Source of the DNA: Acidobacteriota bacterium
GTDB taxonomy: Bacteria > Acidobacteriota > Terriglobia > Bryobacterales > Bryobacteraceae
Assembly (NCBI GenBank): GCA_017307505.1
Contig: JAFKEE010000034.1
Coordinates: forward strand, 1 to 64,000
Length of the DNA stretch: 64,000 nucleotides
Reading direction: 5' to 3'
The notes under the pieces were generated by a model. The model did not search any database, was not told the DNA's origin, and saw only the letters and a program-made list of their open reading frames with translations. The position numbers were made by a program, and so were the translations under genes. This document shows positions 42,400 to 50,620 of the stretch, one piece after another. Each line of letters opens with the position of its first letter. Within the stretch, counting starts at the first letter, position 1.

Positions 42400-43434
42400 A
42401 TGGAATACAGACAGCTAGGCCATTCCGGCCTCAAAGTTCCAGCCCTGAGTTTCGGAGCGGGCACCTTCGGCGGTACCAATGACTTCTTCAAGGCCTGGGG
42501 GGACGCGGGCGTTCCCGAGGCCAAACGGATCGTGGATCTCTGCCTCGACGCAGGGGTGAACCTCTTCGACACCGCGGACGTGTATTCCGATGGGCACTCG
42601 GAGGAGATCCTGGGCAAGGCTCTCGAGGGCAAGCGGAAGCAGGTCCTCATCTCGACGAAAGCCACGTTTGCGTCAGGCAAAGGGCCGAACGACCTGGGCT
42701 CCTCGCGTCATCATCTGACCGAGTCGCTGGAGGCCAGTCTGCGGCGCCTCGGGACGGACTACGTGGACATTTATCACATGCACGCCTTCGATGCGACGGC
42801 GCCCGTCGAAGAGACCCTCGCCACGCTCGACGGCTTCGTCAAGAGCGGCAAGGTCCGCTATATCGCCTGCTCGAACTTCTCGGGCTGGCACCTGATGAAG
42901 TCGCTCTCGGTCTCGGAGCGCTACGGCTGGTCGCGCTATGTCGGCCACCAGGTCTACTATTCGCTGATCGGCCGCGACTACGAGTGGGAACTGATGCCGC
43001 TGGCGCTGGACCAGAAGGTCTCCGCGCTGGTGTGGAGCCCGCTGGGTTGGGGCCGGTTGACCGGCAAGATCCGGCGCGGCCAGCCGCTGCCCGAGGTGAG
43101 CCGCCTGCATTCGACGGCTGAGCAGGGTCCACCTGTCCCGGACGAGCATGTCTACAACGTGGTGGATGCGCTGGATGAAGTGGCGAAGGAGACGGGCAAG
43201 ACCATTCCTCAGATCGCGTTGAACTGGCTGCTGCAGCGGCCGACCGTGGCCACCGTCATCATCGGCGCCCGCAATGAAGAGCAGCTCAAGCAGAATCTGG
43301 CCGCTGCCGGCTGGAACCTGACGCCGGAGCAGGTGGAGAAGCTGGACAGGGGCAGCCAGACGCAGAAGACCTATCCCTACTGGCACCAGGTCCAATTCGC
43401 CTCGCGCAACCCGCTGCCTGTGCCGCAGTACTGA
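42400..43434 (+). CDS. Aldo/keto reductase
   Basis: A 344-residue (beta/alpha)8 NADPH-dependent oxidoreductase. It shows the N-terminal MEYRQLGHSGLKVPALSFG strand, the catalytic aspartate and tyrosine in NLFDTADVYSDGHSEEI (near 48-64), a lysine in ISTKATF (near 88), the histidine in YHMHAFD near 127, and the C-terminal VIIGARNEEQLKQNL cofactor loop. It belongs to the general AKR family that reduces aldehydes, ketones or sugars; the substrate is not specified. A strong hairpin terminator follows. Confidence 0.9.
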   Translation: MEYRQLGHSGLKVPALSFGAGTFGGTNDFFKAWGDAGVPEAKRIVDLCLDAGVNLFDTADVYSDGHSEEILGKALEGKRKQVLISTKATFASGKGPNDLGSSRHHLTESLEASLRRLGTDYVDIYHMHAFDATAPVEETLATLDGFVKSGKVRYIACSNFSGWHLMKSLSVSERYGWSRYVGHQVYYSLIGRDYEWELMPLALDQKVSALVWSPLGWGRLTGKIRRGQPLPEVSRLHSTAEQGPPVPDEHVYNVVDALDEVAKETGKTIPQIALNWLLQRPTVATVIIGARNEEQLKQNLAAAGWNLTPEQVEKLDRGSQTQKTYPYWHQVQFASRNPLPVPQY

Positions 43435-43443
43435 TCCCGGCCT

Positions 43444-43469
43444 GAGGGCGGGCTGCCCGGCCCGCCCTC
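43444..43469 (+). terminator. Rho-independent-type terminator after the aldo/keto reductase
   Basis: GAGGGCGGGC (43444-43453) and GCCCGCCCTC (43460-43469) form a perfect 10-bp GC stem with a six-base loop. It begins nine bases after the aldo/keto reductase stop and separates that gene from the pan operon. The T-tract after it is poor (TCTGATAC). Confidence 0.6.
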
Positions 43470-43513
43470 TCTGATACACTCGAAGTGCGCCGACCAGATG
43501 GCGGCGACCACCG

Positions 43514-43649
43514 TACAATGACGCCCTTCGGGGCGCATGTAAGTCCGGGGACTTGATCGAATCCGACAGGTACCAAGGCGATGCTGAGACAACTGATTCC
43601 TTCCTTCGCGTCGAGCCCGCGTCCACCTGTCCCCTGGGGGCAGTGAACG
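43514..43649 (+). promoter_or_regulatory. Likely promoter and structured leader of the pan operon
   Basis: A TACAAT hexamer (43514-43519) could be a -10. The following ~125 bases before panB hold a dyad AAGTCC-GG-GGACTT (43541-43554), a long-range pairing GACAGGT (43565-43571) with ACCTGTC (43625-43631), and CCCCTGGGGG just before the start. The purine run GGGGG (43636-43640) is the likely ribosome site. Folding could control access to it; the ligand, if any, is unknown. Confidence 0.35.
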
Positions 43650-44438
43650 ATGCAGGCTGGACAATTCCTCAACGCAAAACAGACACAACGGCGGCTCTCG
43701 ATGGTGACGTGTTACGACTACACGTTCGCCCGGCTGCTGGCGCGCAGTTCCATCGACGGCATCCTGGTGGGCGACAGCGCCGCCATGGTGATGCATGGCC
43801 ACCCCTCCACCATCGCGGCCCGGGTGGAGATGATGAAGCTCCACACGGAGGCCGTGGCCCGGGGCGCCGGCGATAAATTCATCGTGGCCGACATGCCGTT
43901 TCTCTCGTACCGCATGGGCTGGACCGCGGCTCTCGATGCGGCCCACGTGCTGATGAGTGCGGGTGCCCAGGCGGTGAAGTTGGAGGGCGTCGATGGACAT
44001 GAAGACGTCGTGCAGCGGCTGGTCGAGAGCGGGATCCCGGTGATGGGCCATCTCGGGCTGCAGCCGCAATCGATCCATGCGTTCGGGGGCTACAAGGTGC
44101 AGGGACGCGGTGACGAAGCTGCTCAGAAGATCCTGCGGCAGGCGGCCGCCCTGGAACAGTTGGGCGCGTTCTCGATCGTGCTGGAATGCATCCCGGCTCC
44201 GCTGGCGTCCGAGGTGACCGCCGCGCTGAAGATTCCGACGATTGGCATCGGCGCCGGTGCGGGCTGCGATGGGCAGATCCTGGTCCTGCAGGATCTGCTG
44301 GGCATGAACACCGACTTCCACCCGCGCTTTGTGCGGCACTTCCTGGATGGGGCGAATGCCATCGTGCAGGCGCTGGACGGCTACGACCAGGCCGTGAAGA
44401 GCGGGGACTTTCCCACGGTGGAGGAGAGCTACACATGA
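43650..44438 (+). CDS. panB: 3-methyl-2-oxobutanoate hydroxymethyltransferase
   Basis: A 262-residue PanB, which adds a hydroxymethyl group from methylene-THF to alpha-ketoisovalerate to give ketopantoate. It has the active-site magnesium and substrate loops in VTCYDYTFARLLARS, DGILVGDSAAMVMHG (near 38-52), FIVADMPFLSYRMGW, VKLEGVDGHEDVVQRL, and GIPVMGHLGLQPQSIHAFGGYKVQG near 127-151. The C-terminal GIGAGAGCDGQILVLQDLLG is the hexamer-forming signature. Complete length. Its stop overlaps the start of panC (ATGA). Confidence 0.93.
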   Translation: MQAGQFLNAKQTQRRLSMVTCYDYTFARLLARSSIDGILVGDSAAMVMHGHPSTIAARVEMMKLHTEAVARGAGDKFIVADMPFLSYRMGWTAALDAAHVLMSAGAQAVKLEGVDGHEDVVQRLVESGIPVMGHLGLQPQSIHAFGGYKVQGRGDEAAQKILRQAAALEQLGAFSIVLECIPAPLASEVTAALKIPTIGIGAGAGCDGQILVLQDLLGMNTDFHPRFVRHFLDGANAIVQALDGYDQAVKSGDFPTVEESYT

Positions 44439-45199
44439 AGACCTGGACGACTGTTCGCGACTGGCAGGCCCGCCGAAGGGAACTGCGCGGCAGCGTCGGC
44501 CTGGTACCGACTATGGGCGCGCTGCACGCCGGGCATGGCGCGCTGGTGGAGCGCTGCCGCCGCGAGAACGACATCGTAGTGGTGACCATCTTCGTCAACC
44601 CCACGCAGTTCAACAACCCGCGTGACCTGGAGCGCTACCCGCGCACCGTCGAGCAGGACCTGCGGCTGCTGGAATCGTTGGGTGCCGACGAGGTGCTGAT
44701 GCCGGGTCCGGACGATCTCTACCCGGACGGCTACCGGCTGAGGATCGAGGGCGGCTCGGCTGTGGAGGGCATGGAGGGCGCGCACCGCCCCGGGCACTTT
44801 CAGGGCGTGATGACCATCGTCCTCAAGCTGCTCAATCTGGTCAGGGCCGATCGGGCCTACTTCGGCGAGAAGGACTACCAGCAGCTTCAAGTGATCCAAG
44901 AGATGGTGCAGGACTTCTTCGTCCCGACGGAGGTGGTCCCCTGTGAGACCGTCCGAGCCGAATCGGGCCTGGCCCTGAGCTCGCGGAACGCTCTGCTGTC
45001 GGAGGAGGGCAGGCAACGGGCGGCGAGTGTCTACCGCTCGCTGACCACGGCGGCGAGCGCCGGAGAGGCGCGGCGCCTGCTGGAGAGCGAGGGCTTCGCG
45101 GTGGACTACGTGGAAGAACGCTGGGGCCGGAGGTTTGCGGCGGCCACGCTGGAGGGCGTCCGGCTCATCGACAACGTCCCCGTGGGGGAGGCCCAGTAA
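44435..45199 (+). CDS. panC: Pantothenate synthetase
   Basis: A 254-residue enzyme that condenses pantoate with beta-alanine using ATP. The ATG at 44435 overlaps the panB TGA. The HIGH-like motif is MGALHAGHGALV near 24-35. The pantoate and ATP sites are in VTIFVNPTQFNNPRDLERYPR, FGEKDYQQLQVIQEM (KMSKS-like region later), and RAESGLALSSRNALLS near 178-193. It is about 25 residues shorter than most PanC proteins because the C-terminal dimer lobe is trimmed, but all catalytic segments are present. Confidence 0.93.
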   Translation: MKTWTTVRDWQARRRELRGSVGLVPTMGALHAGHGALVERCRRENDIVVVTIFVNPTQFNNPRDLERYPRTVEQDLRLLESLGADEVLMPGPDDLYPDGYRLRIEGGSAVEGMEGAHRPGHFQGVMTIVLKLLNLVRADRAYFGEKDYQQLQVIQEMVQDFFVPTEVVPCETVRAESGLALSSRNALLSEEGRQRAASVYRSLTTAASAGEARRLLESEGFAVDYVEERWGRRFAAATLEGVRLIDNVPVGEAQ

Positions 45200-45200
45200 G

Positions 45201-45980
45201 ATGCTGCTCTGCGTGGACGTAGGCAATACTCAAATCTTTGCCGGGGTCTACGACGGTGAGGAACTGAAGGTGACGTTCCGGCGGACCTCCAATATCCGTT
45301 CGTCCTCCGACGAGTTCGGCCTGTTCTTCCGCAGCATGCTGCGCGAGAACGGGATCGATCCGGCGCAGGTGGAGATGGCTGCGGTCTGTGCCGTGGTGCC
45401 GGACATCGTGCACTCGCTGCGCAACTGCTTCCGCAAGTACTTTCAGTTGGAGCCGTTCTTGCTGGGCCCGGGCGTCAAGACGGGCCTCAAGATCCGCTAC
45501 CGGAATCCGCTGGAGGTGGGTGCGGACAAGATCGCGAACTCGATCGGAGCGCTGCTGCGCTTCCCAGGGCGCAATCTGCTGATCGTCGACTTCGGGACGG
45601 CCACGACTCTCTGCGCCGTGAGCAAGGAGAAGGAGTACCTGGGCGGCATTATCACTCCGGGCATCTACACATCGATGGAGATGCTGGAGTCGAAGACGGC
45701 GCGGCTGCCGGCTGTGGAGATCGTCAGGCCGGCCGAGGTGCTGGGCCGTTCGACGGTGGAGAGCATCCAGGCCGGGCTGTTTTACGGAACGGCGGCGACG
45801 GTGCGGTTTCTGGCTGAGACGGTGACCGCCAACTACTTCGCGCAGGAGCGGCCGATGGTGATCTCGACCGGCGGCTTCGGAGCACTGTTCAAGGGCGAAG
45901 GCTTGTTCGACGCGACGGTGCCGGAACTGCCCCTGCTGGGCCTGAAGAGAGCAGTCGAGCTGTCGAAAGGACAAAGCTGA
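45201..45980 (+). CDS. coaX: Type III pantothenate kinase
   Basis: A 259-residue CoaX, which phosphorylates pantothenate in the first step of coenzyme A synthesis and is insensitive to CoA feedback. It belongs to the ASKHA ATPase fold: phosphate-1 motif LCVDVGNTQIFAGVYDG at the N-terminus, GADKIANSIGAL near 109-120, phosphate-2 motif LIVDFGTATT near 130-139, and GGIITPGI. The ATG at 45201 follows the panC stop by one base. Together with panB, panC and panD this gives most of the pathway; panE is not in the window. Confidence 0.92.
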   Translation: MLLCVDVGNTQIFAGVYDGEELKVTFRRTSNIRSSSDEFGLFFRSMLRENGIDPAQVEMAAVCAVVPDIVHSLRNCFRKYFQLEPFLLGPGVKTGLKIRYRNPLEVGADKIANSIGALLRFPGRNLLIVDFGTATTLCAVSKEKEYLGGIITPGIYTSMEMLESKTARLPAVEIVRPAEVLGRSTVESIQAGLFYGTAATVRFLAETVTANYFAQERPMVISTGGFGALFKGEGLFDATVPELPLLGLKRAVELSKGQS

Positions 45981-45981
45981 G

Positions 45982-46338
45982 ATGCTGAGAAAGCTATTGA
46001 AGTCGAAGCTGCACCGGGCCACCCTGACCGGAGCGGAACTGCATTACGAGGGCAGCCTGGGCGTGGACGAGGATCTGTTGAAGGCGGCCGGACTGCAGCC
46101 GAACGAGGCCGTCCACGTTTGGAATGTGAACAACGGCTCGCGGCTGCAGACGTATGTCGTGCCGGCTCCGGCGGGCTCGGGCGCGGTGTGTCTGTATGGC
46201 TCGGCGGCCCGGAAAGGGCAGGTCGGAGATGTTGTGATCATCGCGGCGTTCGGCTGGATGGACGAAGAAGAGGCGAGGGTCCACCGGCCTCAGGTCGTGC
46301 TGCTGGGTGAGGGAAACCAGGTGAAGGCAGTGCGCTGA
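45982..46338 (+). CDS. panD: Aspartate 1-decarboxylase proenzyme
   Basis: A 118-residue PanD that makes beta-alanine from aspartate, the second substrate of PanC. The self-cleavage site is HYEGSLGVDEDLL with the Gly-Ser pair at residues 24-25, where the pyruvoyl group forms from the serine. VWNVNNGSRLQTYVV and GAVCLYGSAARKGQVGD are the conserved substrate strands; the Tyr/Arg/Asn catalytic residues are all present. The ATG follows the coaX stop directly. Complete, of normal length. Confidence 0.93.
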   Translation: MLRKLLKSKLHRATLTGAELHYEGSLGVDEDLLKAAGLQPNEAVHVWNVNNGSRLQTYVVPAPAGSGAVCLYGSAARKGQVGDVVIIAAFGWMDEEEARVHRPQVVLLGEGNQVKAVR

Positions 46339-46383
46339 AACCGAACAGACCGGTGGGCAATGCGGCTATAATTGGCCATTCCC

Positions 46384-47775
46384 ATGAAGATTCGAGCTTG
46401 CCTTTCCGTCGTTCTGCTCATCGCCTCGGCCGCCAGCCTGATGTCCTGGCAACCCAAGGCGGACCCGCGGCTGGCTGGTGCGTTCCGGGGACCGGAGAAG
46501 GAGGGCTGGATTCCCGTCCGTCTCCAGGGCACTCCGTCGGAGATCGGGTTCCAGCATGGTTACCTGCTGTCCGCGGAGATCGACGACGCGCTGAAGGTCA
46601 CCAAGCTTACGTTGACTCATGATTCAGGCCACGACTGGAACTTCTACCGGACGGCGGCCGAGAAGGTCTTCTGGCCGCATATCGAGACCGAATACCGGCA
46701 GGAGCTGCAGGGCATCGCCGACGGCCTGAAGGCCAAGGGCGTGAAGGCGGATCTCTACGATGTGGTGGTGTTGAACGCCAACATCGAGATGAGCTACTAC
46801 ACGGGCGCGCTGGACAGAAAGAAGGAGTCGAACGCTCCGGACCGCTGCAGTGCGTTTGTGGCGACAGGCTCGATGACGAAGGACGGCCAGATTGTGATCG
46901 GCCACAACAACTGGTCGGGCTACCTGGAAGGCGCACGCTGGAACATCATGTTCGACATCCGGCCTTCGCAGGGCAACCGGATCCTGATGGATGGCTTCCC
47001 GGGCTTCATTCACAGCGGTGACGACTTCGGCATCAACTCGGCCGGCATCGTGATCACCGAGACCACAATCACTCAATTCCGCGGGTTCGATACGAATGGG
47101 ATTCCCGAGTTTGTCCGTGGGCGCAAGGCCATGCAGTATTCGTCGAGCATCGACGATTTCGACCGCATCATGCGGACCGGGAACAACGGCGGTTATGCCA
47201 ATACCTGGCTGGTCGCGGATCTGAATAAGAACGAGATCGCGCGGCTGGAACTGGGGCTCAAGCATGTCACTCTCGATCGCAAGAAGGACGGCTATTTCGT
47301 GGGGGCGAACTTCCCCATCGATCCAGCGCTGACGGCGGAAGAGACAGACTTCCCGGCGCAGAACCAGTCTGTCAGCGCGAATGCGCGGCGCACGCGGTGG
47401 GAAGAGCTGATGGCGGAGTATAAGGGCAAGGTGGATGTGGCAAGTGGGAAGTCGTTCCTGTCCGACCACTACGATGCCTACGCCAAGCAGGCCAACTCGC
47501 CGAACGAGCGTACGTTGTGCGGGCACGTCGATCTGTCGGCGCGCGGGTTGAAACCGTGGCAGGAAGAGCACGGTCCGGCGGGCGCGGTGCAGGCGAAAAT
47601 CACTGATGCGAAGATGGCCCGGCAGATGACGATGGAAGCGGCGATGGGACATCCCTGCGGCATCGGTTTCAAGGCGGCCGAGCACCTGAAGAAAAACCCC
47701 GAGTTCGCGTGGATGAAGCCGCTGCTGAAGGACCTGCCGTCCCATCCCTGGGCGCGGTTCCAGGCAGTTCGCTAG
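46384..47775 (+). CDS. C45/phospholipase-B-like Ntn hydrolase, exported
   Basis: The ATG at 46384 gives a signal peptide (MKIRACLSVVLLIASAASLMS); a TTG four codons upstream is also open. About 463 residues. The Ntn-hydrolase pattern is PDRCSAFVATGSMTKDGQIVIGHNNW near 157-182, where the cysteine after DR would be the nucleophile exposed by self-cleavage, as in acyl-CoA:6-aminopenicillanate acyltransferase (C45) and phospholipase B-like proteins. DFGINSAGIVITETTI is another family strand. The physiological amide or ester substrate is unknown. Its TAG shares the CTAG palindrome with the stop of the convergent ligase gene. Confidence 0.8.
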   Translation: MKIRACLSVVLLIASAASLMSWQPKADPRLAGAFRGPEKEGWIPVRLQGTPSEIGFQHGYLLSAEIDDALKVTKLTLTHDSGHDWNFYRTAAEKVFWPHIETEYRQELQGIADGLKAKGVKADLYDVVVLNANIEMSYYTGALDRKKESNAPDRCSAFVATGSMTKDGQIVIGHNNWSGYLEGARWNIMFDIRPSQGNRILMDGFPGFIHSGDDFGINSAGIVITETTITQFRGFDTNGIPEFVRGRKAMQYSSSIDDFDRIMRTGNNGGYANTWLVADLNKNEIARLELGLKHVTLDRKKDGYFVGANFPIDPALTAEETDFPAQNQSVSANARRTRWEELMAEYKGKVDVASGKSFLSDHYDAYAKQANSPNERTLCGHVDLSARGLKPWQEEHGPAGAVQAKITDAKMARQMTMEAAMGHPCGIGFKAAEHLKKNPEFAWMKPLLKDLPSHPWARFQAVR

Positions 47776-49058
47776 GGTCTGGCGGGCTGCAGGGTATAGC
47801 CGCCCTGCCGCTCACAGGCGGGATTCAGCAGGTAAGACGCCACCAGCCAGTAGAGGGCGATGACGGGGATGAGCATGAATGCTCCATCCACCGCGCACAC
47901 CACCATGTAGACGGTCAGGGAGATGAGTGCCGCGCGGCGCAGGGGTCCCAGTGCGCCCAGCCCTTCGGCGGTGAGGCAGGCAGCTACCGGAGCGCAGAGC
48001 CAGGCTGCAAAGGCCAACAACCCCGCCAGGCCGAAGTTCTGCAGGAAGCTGGTATAGGTGAGTTCGCCGATGCCCAGGAAGGGCATGTCGGGGCCGAAGA
48101 GGGTGAACTCCACGTCGGGCAGTGCCTGCAGGCGTCCGCCCAGGTTCTGATCGAAGAGGAAGTTGGTGCCCGTGCTGAGTACGAAGATTCCTGCTCCACC
48201 CAGGGCGAGGGCTGTCAGCAGGTGGATGGGCGACCGCAGCAGCATGGACACGGGCCGCCGGCGGAAGATGGGTTCCCATAGAACCAGCCAGATGAGCATC
48301 CCGGCCCAGACGGTACGTGAGAGCGTCAGGAAAAGGGCGGCGACGTAAATGAGACGCAGCACCCGCGCCGGCCGCAAGGCCCAGAACACAGGCCCAAGAA
48401 TCAGCATGCAGATGCCGAAGATGTTGCCGTTGTTATAGGTGGAGACCAGCTTGACCAGGTTGGTGCGCTGGTTGTGCTTCTCCCAGATGCGGCCCACGTC
48501 GTCGGAATTCACCGTGATGTACGGCACCTCGATCGCCGAGCCGAAGAAGTTGCGGGAGACGAACTCCACCAGCCCGAACAAGGTGACCAGGGCGATGCAG
48601 AGCACGAGCAAGCGCTGCGTTCGGTGGTGCACCAGAGCGGGGCCCAGGGCTCGAAAGCAGACGAGGAACACGAAGGGCAGGACGCAGACGTTGGTGATGA
48701 GAGCAAGCGCGAAGCCCTGTTCGTAGTAGCCCCAGCGAGTCACCTTGAGGATGGTCATGACAGCGAGGGGGATCGTCATGAGGATGCAGACGACCGTAGG
48801 GCGGTTCCAGGTGGCGGTGCGGAGGCTGGCGGCGAGGCAGGGAATGGCGGCGAGGCCCAGCGCCAGGTAGCTGAAGGTGATGGGGATGCGCTCGAACTTG
48901 ATGCCGCCCTTGGGCATGGCCACCAGGAGGAACAGCAGGACGGCTGCGGTAAACAGGGCCGCCTTGGAAGGCGCGGACCAGCGTGGGACGGCGTAGAGGA
49001 CGCGTGGTGGGCGGTAGCGGCCGGTGGGGTACGCGGAAGGCGTAGTGGAAGCATGCAT
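47772..49058 (-). CDS. O-antigen-ligase-like polytopic membrane protein
   Basis: A 428-residue integral membrane protein with about ten to twelve hydrophobic helices. A large periplasmic loop (about 325-355) includes LGGRLQALPDVEFTLFGPDMPFLGIGELTYTSFLQNFGL, the usual layout of Wzy/WaaL O-antigen polymerase-ligase proteins. A soluble stretch near 175-200 (VEFVSRNFFGSAIEVPYITVNSDDVGRIW) is also present. It would join or polymerise surface polysaccharide on the outer face of the inner membrane. No adjacent glycosyltransferases are present, so its glycan partner is elsewhere. Confidence 0.72.
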   Translation of the reverse strand: MHASTTPSAYPTGRYRPPRVLYAVPRWSAPSKAALFTAAVLLFLLVAMPKGGIKFERIPITFSYLALGLAAIPCLAASLRTATWNRPTVVCILMTIPLAVMTILKVTRWGYYEQGFALALITNVCVLPFVFLVCFRALGPALVHHRTQRLLVLCIALVTLFGLVEFVSRNFFGSAIEVPYITVNSDDVGRIWEKHNQRTNLVKLVSTYNNGNIFGICMLILGPVFWALRPARVLRLIYVAALFLTLSRTVWAGMLIWLVLWEPIFRRRPVSMLLRSPIHLLTALALGGAGIFVLSTGTNFLFDQNLGGRLQALPDVEFTLFGPDMPFLGIGELTYTSFLQNFGLAGLLAFAAWLCAPVAACLTAEGLGALGPLRRAALISLTVYMVVCAVDGAFMLIPVIALYWLVASYLLNPACERQGGYTLQPARP

Positions 49059-49074
49059 GGGCGCCCGAATCTCT

Positions 49075-49097
49075 CCATTCCGGTAGTGCCGGAATGG
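49075..49097. promoter_or_regulatory. Perfect dyad CCATTCCGG-N5-CCGGAATGG
   Basis: A 9+9 inverted repeat with a five-base centre, 16 bases upstream of the ATG of the O-antigen-ligase-like gene. It could be a repressor operator or an RNA hairpin at the start of its message. No other copy was noticed. Confidence 0.45.
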
Positions 49098-49240
49098 TGT
49101 AAATCTTCTCAGCGAAGTGGCGTCCCGTTCCTGAACGGTGCCGTCGCGTTAGCGGACACTCGGCACCCGGTGCCTCCTAATAGAATCCACGAGATACGCT
49201 GGTGCGAGGCGTGCGCAATGGCGCGCAGGGAGGCTTCCGA

Positions 49241-49678
49241 ATGGGAAAGTCGGAGCGAGTGCGCGAAGTGCTGACCGGCCCCTTGACGGCAGGTGAGCTG
49301 GACCGGAGAGCCGCTGAGGGGTGGCATCCGGTGGCGGTGGAGTGGGAGCGGCTGGTGGATCCGGCCCAGGATTGGAGGCCGCCCGTGCAGGAGGTGCCCT
49401 ACGGCTTGCGGGTCGCCGCCGACAATAAGCACCTGGAAGAGCACGCGGAGGAGGTCGAGATCATGCTCGGCATCCTGGAAGGAATTGTCGAGGACCGGTC
49501 GATGTCGCGCATTGCGGATGAGCTGAACCGGCGCGGGTTCCGTATGCGGACGGACGAGGCCTGGACGCAATCAGGCGTGTTCGAACTGCTGCCGCGGCTC
49601 ATCGACTTCAGTCCACGGCTTTTCAAGCGCGAGGAGTGGATCGAGCGGCGGCGTAAGCTGCGCCACGCCGCCGTTTAG
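49241..49678 (+). CDS. Hypothetical protein with recombinase-like helix-turn-helix
   Basis: A 145-residue protein from the ATG at 49241 (an upstream ATG at 49202 is less likely). The C-terminal half contains SMSRIADELNRRGFRMRTDEAWTQSGVFELLPRLI. This resembles the 'recombinase' DNA-binding module that follows the catalytic domain in large serine integrases (I..eLN.rG...T..G..Wt...V..iL). No serine recombinase catalytic domain is present, so it is not a recombinase by itself. Function unknown; a DNA-binding role is possible. Confidence 0.55.
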   Translation: MGKSERVREVLTGPLTAGELDRRAAEGWHPVAVEWERLVDPAQDWRPPVQEVPYGLRVAADNKHLEEHAEEVEIMLGILEGIVEDRSMSRIADELNRRGFRMRTDEAWTQSGVFELLPRLIDFSPRLFKREEWIERRRKLRHAAV

Positions 49679-49683
49679 CCCGT

Positions 49684-50619
49684 TCAGGCCGTGCGCCGGC
49701 CGTGTTCCAGGTAGGCCAGCACCGAGGTGAGAGCCAACTGGTATTCCATGGGCCGGAGTTCGCGCGGCCAGAGACGCCGGATGAGATCGTCGGCCTCGTC
49801 CGCGCCGTCGCTTTGGAACTGAGCGATGTCGCGGGCGCGGGCGGCGTGGTGCTCGCGCGTGCGGGCGGTCCAGTCCCGCAGTTCCGTGAATGGGGCTCCG
49901 TGCGCCGGCAGCACCTTCTGGACTTCCAGCCCGTCGAGGCGGTCGAGGCTTTCCAGGTATTGGCCCAGGTGGTCCTGGACTGAGCCGTCGGGCTCCGGCA
50001 GCCAGCCTACGTGCGGGGTGATGTCCTCGATCACATGGTCGCTGGAGAAAAGGTAGCCGAACTCCTGCGAATAGAGGCAGCACAGGCCGGGCGCGTGGCC
50101 GGGTGTCCAGAGGACCTGCAGCGGGCCCAGCCAGCTCTCCAGCGACTCGCCGTCTTCCAGGTAGGCATCGGGGCTGAGGGCAGGGAAGGTCCGCAGCAAG
50201 CGGTCGTAACTGGAGAGCACGGAGGGCCGGAAGGAATCCGGCGTGCCCGCCTGCTTCATGGCTGCTTCCAGGAGTTCCTGGGGGCGGCGGGTACCGGTGA
50301 GCCGCAGCAGGAGTTCCGCGTCGGAGCGATGCATCCAGACGGTGGCTCCGCTGGCGTCGCGCAGACGGGCGGCCAGGCCGCAATGATCCGGATGGAGATG
50401 GGTGACGACGATCTGGCGAAGCTGCCCGGGGGCAACTCCGGCGTCGTTCATGGCCGTCGTGAGGGCGTCCCAGCATTCGGGCGTATCCATGCCGGTGTCG
50501 ATCAGCATCCAGCCGTCGGGGCAGGGCAGCAGATAGACGTTCACATGGGGCGGGCCGAAGGGCAGCGGGAGCGGGATGCGCCAGATGCCTCCGTCGAGCA
50601 ATTCAGATGGAAGTGACAG
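49684..50619 (-). CDS. Metallo-beta-lactamase-fold hydrolase
   Basis: About 311 residues. The zinc motif THLHPDHCGL near residues 73-82, WTPGHAPGLCC, SSDHVIEDITPH and VLPAHGAPF supply the expected ligands of the glyoxalase-II-like/MBL subgroup with a C-terminal helical extension. The start is unclear. The longest frame begins at 50736 inside lipA; a CTG at 50619 lies nine bases after a GGAGG and just behind the lipA stop, and a TTG at 50601 is the alternative. I use 50619. It is probably co-transcribed with lipA upstream. The substrate is unknown. Confidence 0.75.
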   Translation of the reverse strand: MSLPSELLDGGIWRIPLPLPFGPPHVNVYLLPCPDGWMLIDTGMDTPECWDALTTAMNDAGVAPGQLRQIVVTHLHPDHCGLAARLRDASGATVWMHRSDAELLLRLTGTRRPQELLEAAMKQAGTPDSFRPSVLSSYDRLLRTFPALSPDAYLEDGESLESWLGPLQVLWTPGHAPGLCCLYSQEFGYLFSSDHVIEDITPHVGWLPEPDGSVQDHLGQYLESLDRLDGLEVQKVLPAHGAPFTELRDWTARTREHHAARARDIAQFQSDGADEADDLIRRLWPRELRPMEYQLALTSVLAYLEHGRRTA

Positions 50620-50620
50620 T

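Noticed and set aside
43514-43649. A known riboswitch or 6S RNA in the panB leader
   Set aside because: No recognisable consensus of either; only generic dyads are present.
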